Below, one piece after another: positions 17,923 through 26,419 of a stretch of DNA of 64,000 bases (its first letter is position 1; the number at the start of each line of letters is the position of its first letter). The stretch comes from Pseudomonas alkylphenolica (GTDB lineage Bacteria > Pseudomonadota > Gammaproteobacteria > Pseudomonadales > Pseudomonadaceae): assembly GCF_004025535.1 (NCBI RefSeq), contig NZ_QJRG01000048.1, positions 64,933-128,932 of the forward strand. The letters are read 5' to 3'. Under the pieces are notes generated by a model that was not told the origin of the DNA, ran no database searches, and saw only the letters and a list, made by a program, of their open reading frames with translations. Both the position numbers and the translations under genes were made by a program.

Positions 17923-18753
17923 TCAACCCTGCGCCGTAGCCCAGTCAACCCAGCCGAACTGCCAGGTCGCCAGGATGATCAGGCCAAACACGATGCGGTA
18001 CCAGGCGAACATGGCATAGCTGTGGTTAGCGATGAAGCGCAGCAAGCCGCGTACCGCAATCATGGCGAAAATGAACGAGACCACGAAACCGATGGCGAAC
18101 ACCGGGAAATCGTCAGGCTGGAACAGGTGACGGTATTTGTAGCCGGAGTACACCGCAGCACCGACCATGGTCGGCATGGCCAGGAAGAACGAGAACTCGG
18201 TGGCCGCTTTACGCGACAAACCAAACAGCAAACCGCCGATGATGGTCGAACCAGAACGCGACGTACCCGGAATCATCGCCAGGCACTGTGCACAGCCGAT
18301 TTTCAGGGCGTCGGTCCAGCGCATGTCATCCACCTGATCGACCTTGATGACATGCTGGCGGCGTTCGGCCCAGAGCATGATCACCCCGCCCACTACCAGC
18401 GCTACCGCCACGGTGATGGGGTTGAACAGGTATTCGTGGATCACGTCGGCAAACATCACGCCCAGCACCACCGCCGGCATGAACGCGATCAACAGGTTGG
18501 CAGTAAAACGCTGCGCCTGACGCTGCTTGGGCAAGCCCACGACAACATCGAAGATCTTGCGCCGAAACTCCCACACCACCGCCAGGATCGCCCCCAATTG
18601 AATGATGATGTTGAAGGCCATGGCCCGCTCACCACCGAAGTTGATCAGGTCAGCGACAATGATCTGGTGACCCGTGCTGGAGATCGGCAAGAATTCGGTC
18701 AAGCCTTCGACAATACCCAGTATGACGGCCTGCAAGCCTGTCCAAAGATCCAT
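17923..18753 (-). CDS. uppP: Undecaprenyl-diphosphatase UppP (BacA)
   Basis: This integral membrane enzyme dephosphorylates undecaprenyl diphosphate so that the lipid carrier can be reused for peptidoglycan and LPS synthesis; it also gives bacitracin tolerance. The 276-residue protein has both active-site motifs: EGLTEFLPISSTGH near 16-29 and PGTSRSG near 163-169, with about eight membrane helices. The start at 18753 is preferred over one 10 codons upstream because AGGGAAATA precedes it and MDLWTGLQAVILGIVEG is the usual N-terminus. It is followed closely by the DUF1294 gene. Confidence 0.93.
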   Translation of the reverse strand: MDLWTGLQAVILGIVEGLTEFLPISSTGHQIIVADLINFGGERAMAFNIIIQLGAILAVVWEFRRKIFDVVVGLPKQRQAQRFTANLLIAFMPAVVLGVMFADVIHEYLFNPITVAVALVVGGVIMLWAERRQHVIKVDQVDDMRWTDALKIGCAQCLAMIPGTSRSGSTIIGGLLFGLSRKAATEFSFFLAMPTMVGAAVYSGYKYRHLFQPDDFPVFAIGFVVSFIFAMIAVRGLLRFIANHSYAMFAWYRIVFGLIILATWQFGWVDWATAQG

Positions 18754-19051
18754 TATTTCCCTACGCAGCAATGCCTTAGGCATGCCCTTTTCTAGTTTGA
18801 ATAAGCCAGAGGCGATTCGAGTAACCGGTTGTTTACAGCGGCTGTTGGTCGCAATGTCGACAGAAAAGTGCTGCCACCCTTCAGGTTTGTCGCGACCGGG
18901 CCGAAATCCTATCAGACCTCCGGTGTAAACGCTGCTGCTCAGCGCTACACATCTTGGCCGATACAGCCTTTAGGCTTTGGTCGAGTGGGTGGTTGGACAA
19001 AAGCATGCTGGGATGTACTTAACAATAAAAAGAATCCGGGGTGAGCGTTCC
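18754..19051 (+). other. Intergenic region with a possible FliA-type (sigma-28) promoter
   Basis: This 298-base gap separates uppP from the divergent chemoreceptor. CTCAG (18938-18942), 14 bases, then GCCGATAC (18957-18964) resembles the flagellar sigma factor consensus, which often drives chemoreceptor genes. Nothing else is recognisable; no terminator-like hairpin or small gene is evident. Confidence 0.45.
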
Positions 19052-20686
19052 ATGAAGACTCTACGAAGCATGTCAATCAGCCGGCGCTTGTGGCTGATTC
19101 TGGTGGTGGCGGTGGTAATGCTGCTGACCTTGGGCCTGTTGATGCTCAGGCAGATTCACGGTGACCTGTACCAGGCCAAAGCGCAGAAAACCCGCCACGT
19201 GGTGGAGACGGCCGCCGGTGTGCTGGCCTACTACCAGGGTCTGGAGGCCGCCGGTACCTTGAGTCGCGAGGCGGCGCAACAGCAGGCATTGAGCGTGGTG
19301 CGCGGCCTGCGGTATGACCAGAACGATTATTTCTGGATCAACGACCTGGGCCCGACGATGATCATGCACCCGGCCAACCCCAAGCTCGACGGTCAGAATC
19401 TGGCAGCCGTGCGCGATCCGGACGGCTTTGCCGTGTTCAACGAAATGGTCGCCCTGGCAAAAACCCAAGGCGCGGGCAACATTGGTTACCGCTGGCCCAA
19501 GCCGGGCGCCAGCGACCCCGTTGAGAAGACCTCCTACATTCAATTGTTCAAGCCCTGGGGCTGGATCATCGGCTCGGGCATCTATATCGACGACATGCAA
19601 GACGAGTTCATGCGCCAACTGCGCGACGCCTCGTTGCTGGGACTGGGTATTGCGCTGGTCATGACCCTGCTGGTGGTGCTGATCGCGCGCAGCATCTCCC
19701 GGCCTTTGCAGGATGCAGTCAATGCAATGGCCATGATCGCCAGCGGCGACAGCGACCTGACCCGCCGCCTGGATACCCATGGGCGCGATGAAGTCACCCA
19801 GCTGGGCGAGCACTTCAACCGCTTTACCAGCAGGTTACAAGGCGTTATTGGCCAGTTGCAGGGTGCGGCTCATGCCCTGGGGCAATCGGCGGTGGACGTC
19901 AGCAGCAATGCCAACCAGGCCCAACAGCGCAGCGAGCAGCAGTCGCAGCAGATGGAGCAAGTGGCTACGGCCATCAACGAAGTCACCTACGCGGTGCAGG
20001 ACGTGGCCAGGAATGCCGAGCAAGCCTCGACAGAAATGCGCGATGCCCAGCACCGTGCCCAGCAGGGCCAGCACAGCATTCATGGCAGCCTGCAGCAAAT
20101 TGATCAATTGTCGGGCACGATCGATGAAGCGGTGAAGGTGATCCAGACCCTGGCCAGCCAGAGCACGCGCATTGGCAGCGTGCTCGAAGTGATTCGCTCG
20201 ATCGCCGAACAGACCAACCTGCTGGCACTCAATGCCGCCATCGAAGCGGCACGGGCGGGTGAACAAGGCCGGGGGTTTGCCGTGGTTGCCGACGAGGTGC
20301 GCCTGCTGGCGCAGCGCACGCAGCAATCAACGGCTGAGATCCAGTCGATGATCGAGCACCTGCAAGGCCAGTCCGAAGCCGCAGTAAAAGCCATCGACGC
20401 CAGCAGTGAAGCCTCGCGGCAGACCATTGCCCAGGCCAACGAGGCCGGTGTCAGCCTCGACGCCATCAGCCAGGCCCTGCACAACCTCACGGCACTCAAT
20501 GCCTCGATTGCCAGTGCCACCTTGCAGCAGTCCCATGTGGTCGAAGAGATCAACCGCAATGTGACCGAAACGGCCGACCTGTCGCGCCAGACCGCGACGG
20601 CTGCGTTGCAGTCGAGCAGCGCCGGGACGGCGCTGAATCAGTTACGCGAACAACTGGACCGCTTGCTTGGCCAGTTCCGCGTCTGA
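19052..20686 (+). CDS. Methyl-accepting chemotaxis protein with single Cache domain, McpP-like
   Basis: This 544-residue chemoreceptor has TM1 at about 12-32, a periplasmic sCache_2 domain at about 35-185 (YDQNDYFWINDLGPTMIMHP, then GYRWPKPG, WGWIIGSGIYIDDM), TM2 near 190-212, a HAMP domain to about 265 and a signalling coil. The conserved hairpin tip is AEQTNLLALNAAIEAARAGE. Cache proteins of this kind sense short carboxylic acids. In P. putida KT2440 a receptor for acetate, propionate, pyruvate and lactate (McpP) sits near uppP and azoR, so this is probably its orthologue; that is inference from order. The ATG at 19052 is preferred over 18977. Confidence 0.88.
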   Translation: MKTLRSMSISRRLWLILVVAVVMLLTLGLLMLRQIHGDLYQAKAQKTRHVVETAAGVLAYYQGLEAAGTLSREAAQQQALSVVRGLRYDQNDYFWINDLGPTMIMHPANPKLDGQNLAAVRDPDGFAVFNEMVALAKTQGAGNIGYRWPKPGASDPVEKTSYIQLFKPWGWIIGSGIYIDDMQDEFMRQLRDASLLGLGIALVMTLLVVLIARSISRPLQDAVNAMAMIASGDSDLTRRLDTHGRDEVTQLGEHFNRFTSRLQGVIGQLQGAAHALGQSAVDVSSNANQAQQRSEQQSQQMEQVATAINEVTYAVQDVARNAEQASTEMRDAQHRAQQGQHSIHGSLQQIDQLSGTIDEAVKVIQTLASQSTRIGSVLEVIRSIAEQTNLLALNAAIEAARAGEQGRGFAVVADEVRLLAQRTQQSTAEIQSMIEHLQGQSEAAVKAIDASSEASRQTIAQANEAGVSLDAISQALHNLTALNASIASATLQQSHVVEEINRNVTETADLSRQTATAALQSSSAGTALNQLREQLDRLLGQFRV

Positions 20687-20695
20687 CCCTCTGCC

Positions 20696-20718
20696 AAGGG
20701 GCTGCGTGGCGGCCCCTT
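20696..20718 (+). terminator. Hairpin after the chemoreceptor gene
   Basis: AAGGGGC (20696-20702) pairs with GCCCCTT (20712-20718) across a 9-base loop, ten bases after the chemoreceptor stop. The T-run is short. Confidence 0.5.
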
Positions 20719-20810
20719 CATAACCCCAGGCACAAGCGGGTGCAATCTACGCATCCAGCGTGGCACAAGGTACAATCCCTGCCCTTTCCCGAACCTGCCT
20801 AGGAACGCCG

Positions 20811-21377
20811 ATGTCCGGCCTCGAATTGTTCGCCGCCGTGCTCGGCGTTATTGCCGTATGGCTCACCACCCGGCAAAACCCCTGGTGCTGGCCGATCGGC
20901 CTGGTCATGGTATTGCTCTACAGCTGGGTGTTCTTCGAAGTGCGCCTGTACTCGGACATGCTCCTGCAGCTGGTTTACGCCGTGCTGCAGCTCTACGGCT
21001 GGTGGCAATGGACCCGACCGGGCAGCGAGCAACTCGCCCGCCAGGTCAGCTACCTGCCCATGCAACCGATGATGCTCAGCCTGGGCCTTGGTGTGCTCGG
21101 CAGCCTTGCCCTGGGCGCCGCCATGTCGGCCTGGACCGACGCCGCACAGCCCTGGCTGGACGCCGCCCTGACAGGATTCAGCCTGGTCGCGCAGCTGTGG
21201 ATGGCACAAAAGCGTGTGCAGTGCTGGCCGCTGTGGATCGTGCTGGATGTAATCTTTGTCGGTCTGTTCCTTTATAAGGGGTTGTACCTGACGGCAGCGC
21301 TCTATGCCTTGTTCACCCTGATCGCCGTGCAGGGCTGGCGCGCCTGGCGGCGAGATCCGGTGTTGGCCAGCGCATGA
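20811..21377 (+). CDS. pnuC: PnuC-type nicotinamide riboside/nucleoside transporter
   Basis: A 188-residue membrane protein with about seven helices. The PnuC pattern is WLTTRQNPWCWPIGLVMVLLYSWVFFEVRLYSDMLLQLVYAVLQLYGWWQW near residues 18-68, and a later aromatic WPLWIVLDVIFVGLFLYKGLYLTA. PnuC carries nicotinamide riboside by facilitated diffusion for NAD salvage. The start at 20811 follows AGGAA; a longer frame from 20760 has no site. The stop overlaps the ATG of a NadR-type kinase (ATGA), which would trap the substrate by phosphorylation. A -10-like TACAAT lies at 20771-20776. Confidence 0.92.
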   Translation: MSGLELFAAVLGVIAVWLTTRQNPWCWPIGLVMVLLYSWVFFEVRLYSDMLLQLVYAVLQLYGWWQWTRPGSEQLARQVSYLPMQPMMLSLGLGVLGSLALGAAMSAWTDAAQPWLDAALTGFSLVAQLWMAQKRVQCWPLWIVLDVIFVGLFLYKGLYLTAALYALFTLIAVQGWRAWRRDPVLASA

Positions 21378-21925
21378 AAGTACTGGTACTGACCGGACCC
21401 GAATCCAGTGGCAAAAGCTGGCTCAGTGGCGAAATACAGGCGCATTTCGGCGGTGAACTGGTGGGCGAATACGTGCGCCACTTTATCGACGAGCAGGGTC
21501 GCGACACCTGCTACGCTGACATACCGGCCATCGCCCGCGGCCAACTGGCCTGGGAAGACAGCGCCCGGGGCCATCAGCCTGAACTGTTGATACTCGACAC
21601 GCACTTGCTGAGCAACATGCTCTGGAGCCGTGCGCTCTTCGGCGATTGCCCGGCCTGGATCGAACAGGCGCTGCTTGACCGTACCTATGACCTGCACTTG
21701 CTGCTCGATCCCGTAGGCGTCAGCTGGGTCGGTGATGGCCAGCGCTGCCAACCGGATCTGGGCCAGCGAAAGGCATTCTTCAACGACAGCCTGCAGTGGT
21801 TGCAACGCCACCGCCAGCCCGTGCAGATCATTGACGGCGACTGGCCCCAACGCAGTGCGGCCGTGCTCGGTGCGGTACAACGTTTGCTTGGGGGTAAATC
21901 CCCCGCTTGCCCCACCGAGTGTTAA
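21374..21925 (+). CDS. NadR-type ribosylnicotinamide kinase (P-loop ATPase)
   Basis: A 183-residue protein with P-loop GPESSGKS (8-15) and the NadR kinase-domain pattern GEYVRHFIDEQG, DIPAIARGQ, LILDTHLLSNMLWS, DLHLLLDPVGVSWVGDGQR. It corresponds to the C-terminal kinase domain of NadR only; the NMN adenylyltransferase and HTH domains are absent. It should phosphorylate nicotinamide riboside to NMN in the cytosol. Coupling to PnuC by a 4-base overlap gives a two-gene NAD salvage module. Confidence 0.87.
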   Translation: MKVLVLTGPESSGKSWLSGEIQAHFGGELVGEYVRHFIDEQGRDTCYADIPAIARGQLAWEDSARGHQPELLILDTHLLSNMLWSRALFGDCPAWIEQALLDRTYDLHLLLDPVGVSWVGDGQRCQPDLGQRKAFFNDSLQWLQRHRQPVQIIDGDWPQRSAAVLGAVQRLLGGKSPACPTEC

Positions 21926-21972
21926 ACCACTGACACACCGCAATGGGCGATAGTCCCCGTAAATGCGCCCTA

Positions 21973-21990
21973 GCCCCCATTTCTGGGGGC
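21973..21990. promoter_or_regulatory. Palindrome CCCC-N7-GGGG upstream of fap
   Basis: GCCCCCA-TTTC-TGGGGGC is a perfect inverted repeat. It may end the pnuC transcript (GTTGTT follows), but it also fits the CCCC-N7-GGGG sites found upstream of the multicopper-oxidase and T2SS/csg operons. It lies about 165 bases upstream of the fap -24/-12 promoter. Confidence 0.45.
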
Positions 21991-22000
21991 GTTGTTACGC

Positions 22001-22090
22001 CGGTGATACATCCCGCAAAAAAACCCTTCAGGCAAGCCCACCAGTGGGCTAAGCGCGTAAAGGCTGAAAATCTGTCTCAACGGTGATACA
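22001..22090. repeat. Direct repeat CGGTGATACA, 80 bases apart, upstream of fap
   Basis: The ten-base sequence CGGTGATACA occurs at 22001-22010 and again at 22081-22090. The copies lie about 145 and 65 bases upstream of the -24 element, in the range of sigma-54 enhancer sites. A perfect palindrome AGCCCAC-N2-GTGGGCT (22035-22050) lies between them. Confidence 0.45.
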
Positions 22091-22153
22091 GCAAAATACC
22101 GGCGCCTTTAGCTTGGTACGCCAACACTCTGATTTCATTGAAAATATCAAAAC

Positions 22154-22169
22154 CGGCACACCTTCTGCT
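22154..22169 (+). promoter_or_regulatory. Putative sigma-54 promoter of the fap operon
   Basis: CGGCAC-N5-CTGCT has the invariant GG (22155-22156) and GC (22167-22168) separated by exactly 10 bases and a good -24 core GGCAC. The predicted start of transcription near 22180 lies about 40 bases before fapA. A sigma-54 activator gene follows the operon. Confidence 0.7.
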
Positions 22170-22221
22170 CTCCTCCTTGCAACGCTGATCAGGGCCAGCG
22201 ACTGAAGAAGGAATTGCCACC

Positions 22222-22659
22222 GTGAGGAATTTGAACAAAGGCATACATCGCCTCCTGTTGATCGGCTGCGCACTGGGCTCAAGCTTATGCCTGCCTGTCC
22301 AGGCCGAGAACGGAATCATCATCATTACCCGTGATGTGCAACCGCGTAATGCGATGCGCCCGCCGCTCGCCCCCGACCCCTACCCCGTCACTGCCAATGC
22401 CAACCCGTCGACTCACATCCTCAAGCAGACCAACGAATTGAGCGATGGCGACTTCGCCAACATCAGCAGCGGCGCAGGCATCTCCTCGCTGGTCACTCAA
22501 CAGACCAACAACCTCGGGGGCCAGATCAACAGCCAGACCCAGTTGCCTAACCTGGCCGGTGGTCGATCGCCAGGCTCCGGCAATGGCATCTCCAACATGG
22601 TCAATTCAAGCCTGCAGAAAGGCCTCGCGCCCCTGCAGATCCTGACCGGAGGCCAATGA
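22222..22659 (+). CDS. fapA: Functional amyloid protein FapA
   Basis: First gene of the Fap operon. The 145-residue protein has a signal peptide (to VQAE near 29) and a low-complexity Asn/Gln/Ser-rich mature part with SSLVTQQTNNLGGQINSQTQ. In Pseudomonas FapA is a periplasmic factor that influences how FapB and FapC polymerise. Translation starts at GTG (22222) with AAGGA upstream. FapB starts one base after the stop. Identification rests on order within the operon and on the repeat style; the sequence alone is weakly diagnostic. Confidence 0.85.
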   Translation: MRNLNKGIHRLLLIGCALGSSLCLPVQAENGIIIITRDVQPRNAMRPPLAPDPYPVTANANPSTHILKQTNELSDGDFANISSGAGISSLVTQQTNNLGGQINSQTQLPNLAGGRSPGSGNGISNMVNSSLQKGLAPLQILTGGQ

Positions 22660-22660
22660 A

Positions 22661-23239
22661 ATGAGGCACACGCTGCTGATCCTGGCCACGTTCTGCAGTG
22701 CACCGGCCTTCGCCGAATCCCTTGTACCCGTCATCAACACTGCCACCATCGACAACTCCGGTGCGCAGTACCAAGGCAACATGACCGTCAACCAGGCGGC
22801 CGGCGACCTTCAGCAACAGGCCAATGCCCGGGCCTTTGCCGTGGGTCATGAAGCCAGCGCGACCACCGAGATCCGACAACGGCTACGCTCCGAGGTCGAT
22901 CCCAGGATGGATGCCCAATCCAGCATCCAGGGCAACTCCTTCAGCAACGGCAGCGGTGCACTGGGCGTCAACCAGAGCGCGGGCGCCAGTACCCAGCAAG
23001 CGAATGCGGTGCGCATCAGCATCAGCACCCAGCCGCAAAGCATCGACGACAGCGTCCTCATGCAACAGAACGTGGCGCTGCTCAACACCTCCGACTCGAC
23101 TGACTCTGCACTCGGCAACCGCCAGGTCACAACCAGTGACCAGGCATTCACCGGTAGCCGCGGGGTGATTCAGTTGAATCAGAGCGCCGGGGTGGGAAAC
23201 CGCATGGCAAACACCCTCAGCGTACGGGTCGCGGACTGA
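22661..23239 (+). CDS. fapB: Minor amyloid subunit/nucleator FapB
   Basis: A 192-residue secreted protein (signal peptide to AFAE near 20) built from imperfect repeats with NMTVNQAAGDLQQQANARAFAV, ALGVNQSAGASTQQANAVRIS and VIQLNQSAGVGNRMANTLSVR. These are Fap-type amyloid repeats with conserved Asn/Gln ladders. FapB is the minor fibre component and probable nucleator. A GGAGG at the end of fapA serves as ribosome binding site. The mature part contains no cysteine. Confidence 0.88.
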   Translation: MRHTLLILATFCSAPAFAESLVPVINTATIDNSGAQYQGNMTVNQAAGDLQQQANARAFAVGHEASATTEIRQRLRSEVDPRMDAQSSIQGNSFSNGSGALGVNQSAGASTQQANAVRISISTQPQSIDDSVLMQQNVALLNTSDSTDSALGNRQVTTSDQAFTGSRGVIQLNQSAGVGNRMANTLSVRVAD

Positions 23240-23291
23240 CCCAAACAGGTAAGAACAACACTTAACCTAAAATAAAGTACGGAGAATCACC

Positions 23292-24836
23292 ATGAAACCC
23301 TCGATGGCACTCAAGCCTCTGGTTTTCGCAATTGCTGCGGTCATGGCTGTTGCTGTACAAGCGGAAAATAACGATAGACGTGGCAATGGCCACCATCACA
23401 ACAATAACAACCACACCCCACCGGCAAAAATGGTCGAAATCAACGCGACCGCCAATGCCAATGACAGACAAACCAGTAACAACAACAAAATCGTCAACCA
23501 AGGGACCGAGAACTCGGCTGAAATGAGTTCTTCCGCCTCGGGCACCAGCGGCAACGTCGGTGTCAACGTGGCAGCAGGCGCCGGCAACCAACAAGACAAC
23601 GCTGCGGCCATTGCCAACGCGTCCTCTGACAACAGTGCCATCGACAACAGTTTTGTCTTTGGCACTTCCGAAGCCACCTCACGCGTCACCCAAACCAGCA
23701 ACAACAACAGGGTCTACAACTACGGCAGCACCAACTCGGCAGTCATGAGCGCGTCGGGTAGCGAAGGCAGCGGCAACATGGGCATCAACATTGCTGGTGG
23801 CGACCTGAACCAGCAGAAAAACACCATGGCAATTGCCAACACCAATGCACCACTGGGCAACGCCACGGCTACCGCTTCGGCTAACCAAAGCGGCCCAGGC
23901 CTGGTTGTAGAAAACAACGCCGACCGCACCTACCGTGTCGATACGCTGACCTTCACCACGAGCTCCAGCGGCTCGTTCTCCCGCGATGGGACCTTTGATG
24001 CCAGCGTAGACAAGAGCTCGTCTTCGAGCTCGAGCGAAAGCGGCTCGTGGAACACCGCCTCCAACGGCTCCAACAGCTGGAGTGCCAGTGGTTCCAACAA
24101 CTCGTCGGCTAGCGGCTCCAACAGCTCGTCGGCCAGCGGGTCGAACAATTCGTCGTCCAGCGGTTCGCTCACTGCCAGTGCCAACGGTACCAACAGCTCG
24201 TCGTCCAGCGGTACTAACAGCAGCGATCACAGCTCTTCGTCGAGCTCTACCCTCACCGCTTCGCTGGACGCCGCGGCCGGGGCCAGCGTGACCAATACCC
24301 GTGATAACAACGGCAACGTCAACACGCGTACCCAAAGCTTCGATGCTTCGGCAAACGCCAACCTCAACGCATCGCTGGAAACCACGCACGAAGGCTCGTC
24401 GAACTCTTCGTTCGACAGGACCCGTGACTCGTCGTTTGATCGCTCGCTGGACGTGTCTTATGACAAGTCTCGCGAATCGTCCTACGACAAATCTCGCGAG
24501 TCTTCCTACGACCGGTCGCGCGAATCGTCGTTCGACAAGTCGCTGGAGTCCTCGTTCGACAAGTCGGCCTCGGCCTCGTATGACAAAGCCAAAGAAGCGT
24601 CTTCGGAGTCTTCGGACAGCATCTCGAAGAGCTACAGCGAGGCTAACTCGTACGACCTGAGCAACACCATCTCGTTCCAGGTGTTGACCCCTACCGGCTG
24701 GGCTAACCCTGTAACCAACACTGCAACCCTGAGCGGTTCGGTGAATGGCGGCAGCGGCAACCTCGGCGTCAACGTGGCTGCCGGTGTCGGCAACCAACAA
24801 AGCAACTCGCTGGCCATCTCCAACCAATCGTTCTGA
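23292..24836 (+). CDS. fapC: Major functional amyloid subunit FapC with expanded linker
   Basis: Major fibre subunit of the biofilm amyloid. After the signal peptide (to VQAE near 25) come three amyloid repeats: R1 about 61-110, R2 about 134-184 and R3 about 474-514, each with a GNxGxNxAxGxxNQQ core. The spacer between R2 and R3 is very long, about 289 residues: first Ser/Asn-rich (SSASGSN-type repeats, 243-320), then eight tandem octapeptides of the type SSYDKSRE (372-435). Known FapC proteins of other species are about 250-350 residues; this one is 514. No cysteine is present. A strong hairpin follows. Confidence 0.93.
   Translation: MKPSMALKPLVFAIAAVMAVAVQAENNDRRGNGHHHNNNNHTPPAKMVEINATANANDRQTSNNNKIVNQGTENSAEMSSSASGTSGNVGVNVAAGAGNQQDNAAAIANASSDNSAIDNSFVFGTSEATSRVTQTSNNNRVYNYGSTNSAVMSASGSEGSGNMGINIAGGDLNQQKNTMAIANTNAPLGNATATASANQSGPGLVVENNADRTYRVDTLTFTTSSSGSFSRDGTFDASVDKSSSSSSSESGSWNTASNGSNSWSASGSNNSSASGSNSSSASGSNNSSSSGSLTASANGTNSSSSSGTNSSDHSSSSSSTLTASLDAAAGASVTNTRDNNGNVNTRTQSFDASANANLNASLETTHEGSSNSSFDRTRDSSFDRSLDVSYDKSRESSYDKSRESSYDRSRESSFDKSLESSFDKSASASYDKAKEASSESSDSISKSYSEANSYDLSNTISFQVLTPTGWANPVTNTATLSGSVNGGSGNLGVNVAAGVGNQQSNSLAISNQSF
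24405..24596 (+). repeat. Tandem octapeptide-coding repeat in fapC
   Basis: Eight consecutive 24-base units encode S-S-[FY]-D-[KR]-S-[RL]-E variants (residues 372-435). The units differ at several bases, so the array is not recent and is kept at protein level. Confidence 0.85.
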
Positions 24837-24850
24837 TTGTTGTGGCCTGG

Positions 24851-24873
24851 AGGCCCCCTTCGGGGGGCCTTTT
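24851..24873 (+). terminator. Terminator-like hairpin between fapC and fapD
   Basis: AGGCCCCC (24851-24858), a TTCG tetraloop, then GGGGGCCT (24863-24870) and TTTTCT form an intrinsic terminator. Partial read-through here would give far more fapABC than fapDEF mRNA, in line with the need for excess fibre subunits. Confidence 0.85.
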
Positions 24874-24900
24874 CTCAACAGAACCAGAAGGCAGCTGAAC

Positions 24901-25581
24901 ATGCGCATTATCGCCTTGGCGTTGTTGCTCTGCGTGACCAGTCTGAGCGAGGCAGCGCAAATGCCTCTTTCCGTTTTGCCGGGTGGCGCGGTGGTGTTCA
25001 AACCCATCCAGAGCGTACGCGAGCGCAAATTTGCCGACCTGGTGCAACAAAAAACCGACTTCAGTTGTGGCGCTGCGGCGCTGGCAACCATCCTGCGTCA
25101 AGCCTACTGGCTGGACGTGAATGAAGAACAGATCATCGAAGGCATGCTGGCGCACGCCGATCACGACCTGGTCCGCGTCCAGGGCTTCTCCATGCTTGAC
25201 ATGAAAAAGTACGTGGAAAGCCTCGGCATGCGCGCCCGCGGTTACCGGGTGGCCCCGGAAACCCTGCAAAGTGTACGCATTCCGGTGGTGGTGCTGATGG
25301 ACATCCGCGGCTACAAGCACTTTGTCGTCATGCAGAAGGTCGACAAAGGCTGGGTGTATATCGGTGACCCGGTGCTTGGTCACAAGCGCTACACCGTCGA
25401 CGACTTCGTCAAGGGCTGGAACGGCATCATCTTTGCCATCATCGGCCAGGGTTACGACAAGACCAATGCCTTGCTCGACCCACCGCTGCCGCTGACCGCC
25501 AAGAACCGGATAAACAACTTCACCCCGGTTCAAGACGCTGAGTTGATGGATTTCGGTTTTATCCAAAGCGACTTCTTCTAA
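24901..25581 (+). CDS. fapD: C39-family peptidase FapD
   Basis: A 226-residue secreted or periplasmic cysteine protease of the bacteriocin-processing C39 type. The catalytic Cys56 is in DFSCGAAALATIL, His140 in GYKHFVVM and Asp156 in IGDPVLG. A signal peptide covers about residues 1-19. In the Fap system FapD is required for fibre export and may process Fap proteins. It lies behind the fapC hairpin, 64 bases downstream of fapC, in conserved operon order. Confidence 0.92.
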   Translation: MRIIALALLLCVTSLSEAAQMPLSVLPGGAVVFKPIQSVRERKFADLVQQKTDFSCGAAALATILRQAYWLDVNEEQIIEGMLAHADHDLVRVQGFSMLDMKKYVESLGMRARGYRVAPETLQSVRIPVVVLMDIRGYKHFVVMQKVDKGWVYIGDPVLGHKRYTVDDFVKGWNGIIFAIIGQGYDKTNALLDPPLPLTAKNRINNFTPVQDAELMDFGFIQSDFF

Positions 25582-25614
25582 TGACAAGGGAGCACGACGC
25601 TCCGGGAGCATCCA

Positions 25615-26373
25615 ATGAAGACTCCACTCTGGCTGGCTGTGGTCTGCATGGCCGCCAGCCTGCCGACTCAGGCACAGTCGTTCAAGCCCATCGAACTGAA
25701 AGACCAGGAACTGGCGAACCTGCGCGGCCGCTATGTGCTGCCCGGACGCATCGTCAGCTTCGGCATTGTCATGACCAGCACCTGGCAGAATGCCAACGGT
25801 GAAGTGATCGGCGCCACGTCCACGATGCAGATCCAGCAGTCGACCATCAAGCCTCAGTTCTATGTGTCGATGATCAACGAAAAAGGCAATGGCTCGGCAA
25901 GCGCACAAAACAACAGCACAGGCGCCGTAACCGGCACTGTCACCGGTGGCAACGGTCTCAATACCACCGAAGGTGTCACCCAGGTGGTACGTGCGGCCGG
26001 CGATAACAACACGGCCTACAACAACGTTGATATCAACGTCAGCAAAGCCAACCAGGCGCCTGCCGTGCAGCAACAGGGCGAAGCATTGGCCGCCGGCACC
26101 ACCTTGGTGGGTTCCAACGGCGCAGGCTCGCTGAGTGTTTCCTCAACCGGTACGGGTGTTCAACTCAATATTGTCGCCAACAACAACCAGGGCAGCACCG
26201 TGCAACGCCTGGCCCAGGGTGGGCTGATGCAGAACACGACCTTGCTCGGCGGCGGCAACCAGGTGAACAACCTGACCTCCCTCAACGTCGTGCTGCGTGA
26301 CAACGTGCCGACAGCCGGGTCGCTGAACAGCAACCTGGACCAGCTCAAAGGTCTTCGCACTCTCGGATACTGA
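25615..26373 (+). CDS. fapE: Functional amyloid protein FapE
   Basis: A 252-residue protein with a signal peptide (to TQAQ near 21). Near the N-terminus is the conserved block FKPIELKDQELANLRGRYVLPGRIVSFGIVMTSTWQNANGE. The second half is Asn/Gly/Thr-rich and Fap-repeat-like. FapE is a minor fibre-associated extracellular component whose exact role is unsettled. GGGAGCA precedes the ATG. Position between fapD and fapF supports the assignment. Confidence 0.88.
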   Translation: MKTPLWLAVVCMAASLPTQAQSFKPIELKDQELANLRGRYVLPGRIVSFGIVMTSTWQNANGEVIGATSTMQIQQSTIKPQFYVSMINEKGNGSASAQNNSTGAVTGTVTGGNGLNTTEGVTQVVRAAGDNNTAYNNVDINVSKANQAPAVQQQGEALAAGTTLVGSNGAGSLSVSSTGTGVQLNIVANNNQGSTVQRLAQGGLMQNTTLLGGGNQVNNLTSLNVVLRDNVPTAGSLNSNLDQLKGLRTLGY

Positions 26374-26419
26374 TCTACGCTCAGTCTCATCAAATGTAGT
26401 CAGAAGGGACGGCTAACCC

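Noticed and set aside
24405..24596. CRISPR-like array of 24-base units
   Set aside because: The units are in frame, have no unique spacers and encode an octapeptide repeat within fapC.
23292..24836. CsgA-like curli subunit as cargo for CsgG
   Set aside because: The repeats are of FapC type and sit in a complete fap operon with its own pore FapF.
23679..25091. 470-codon minus-strand open frame
   Set aside because: Antisense to fapC/fapD; composition reflects the Ser-rich repeats read backwards.
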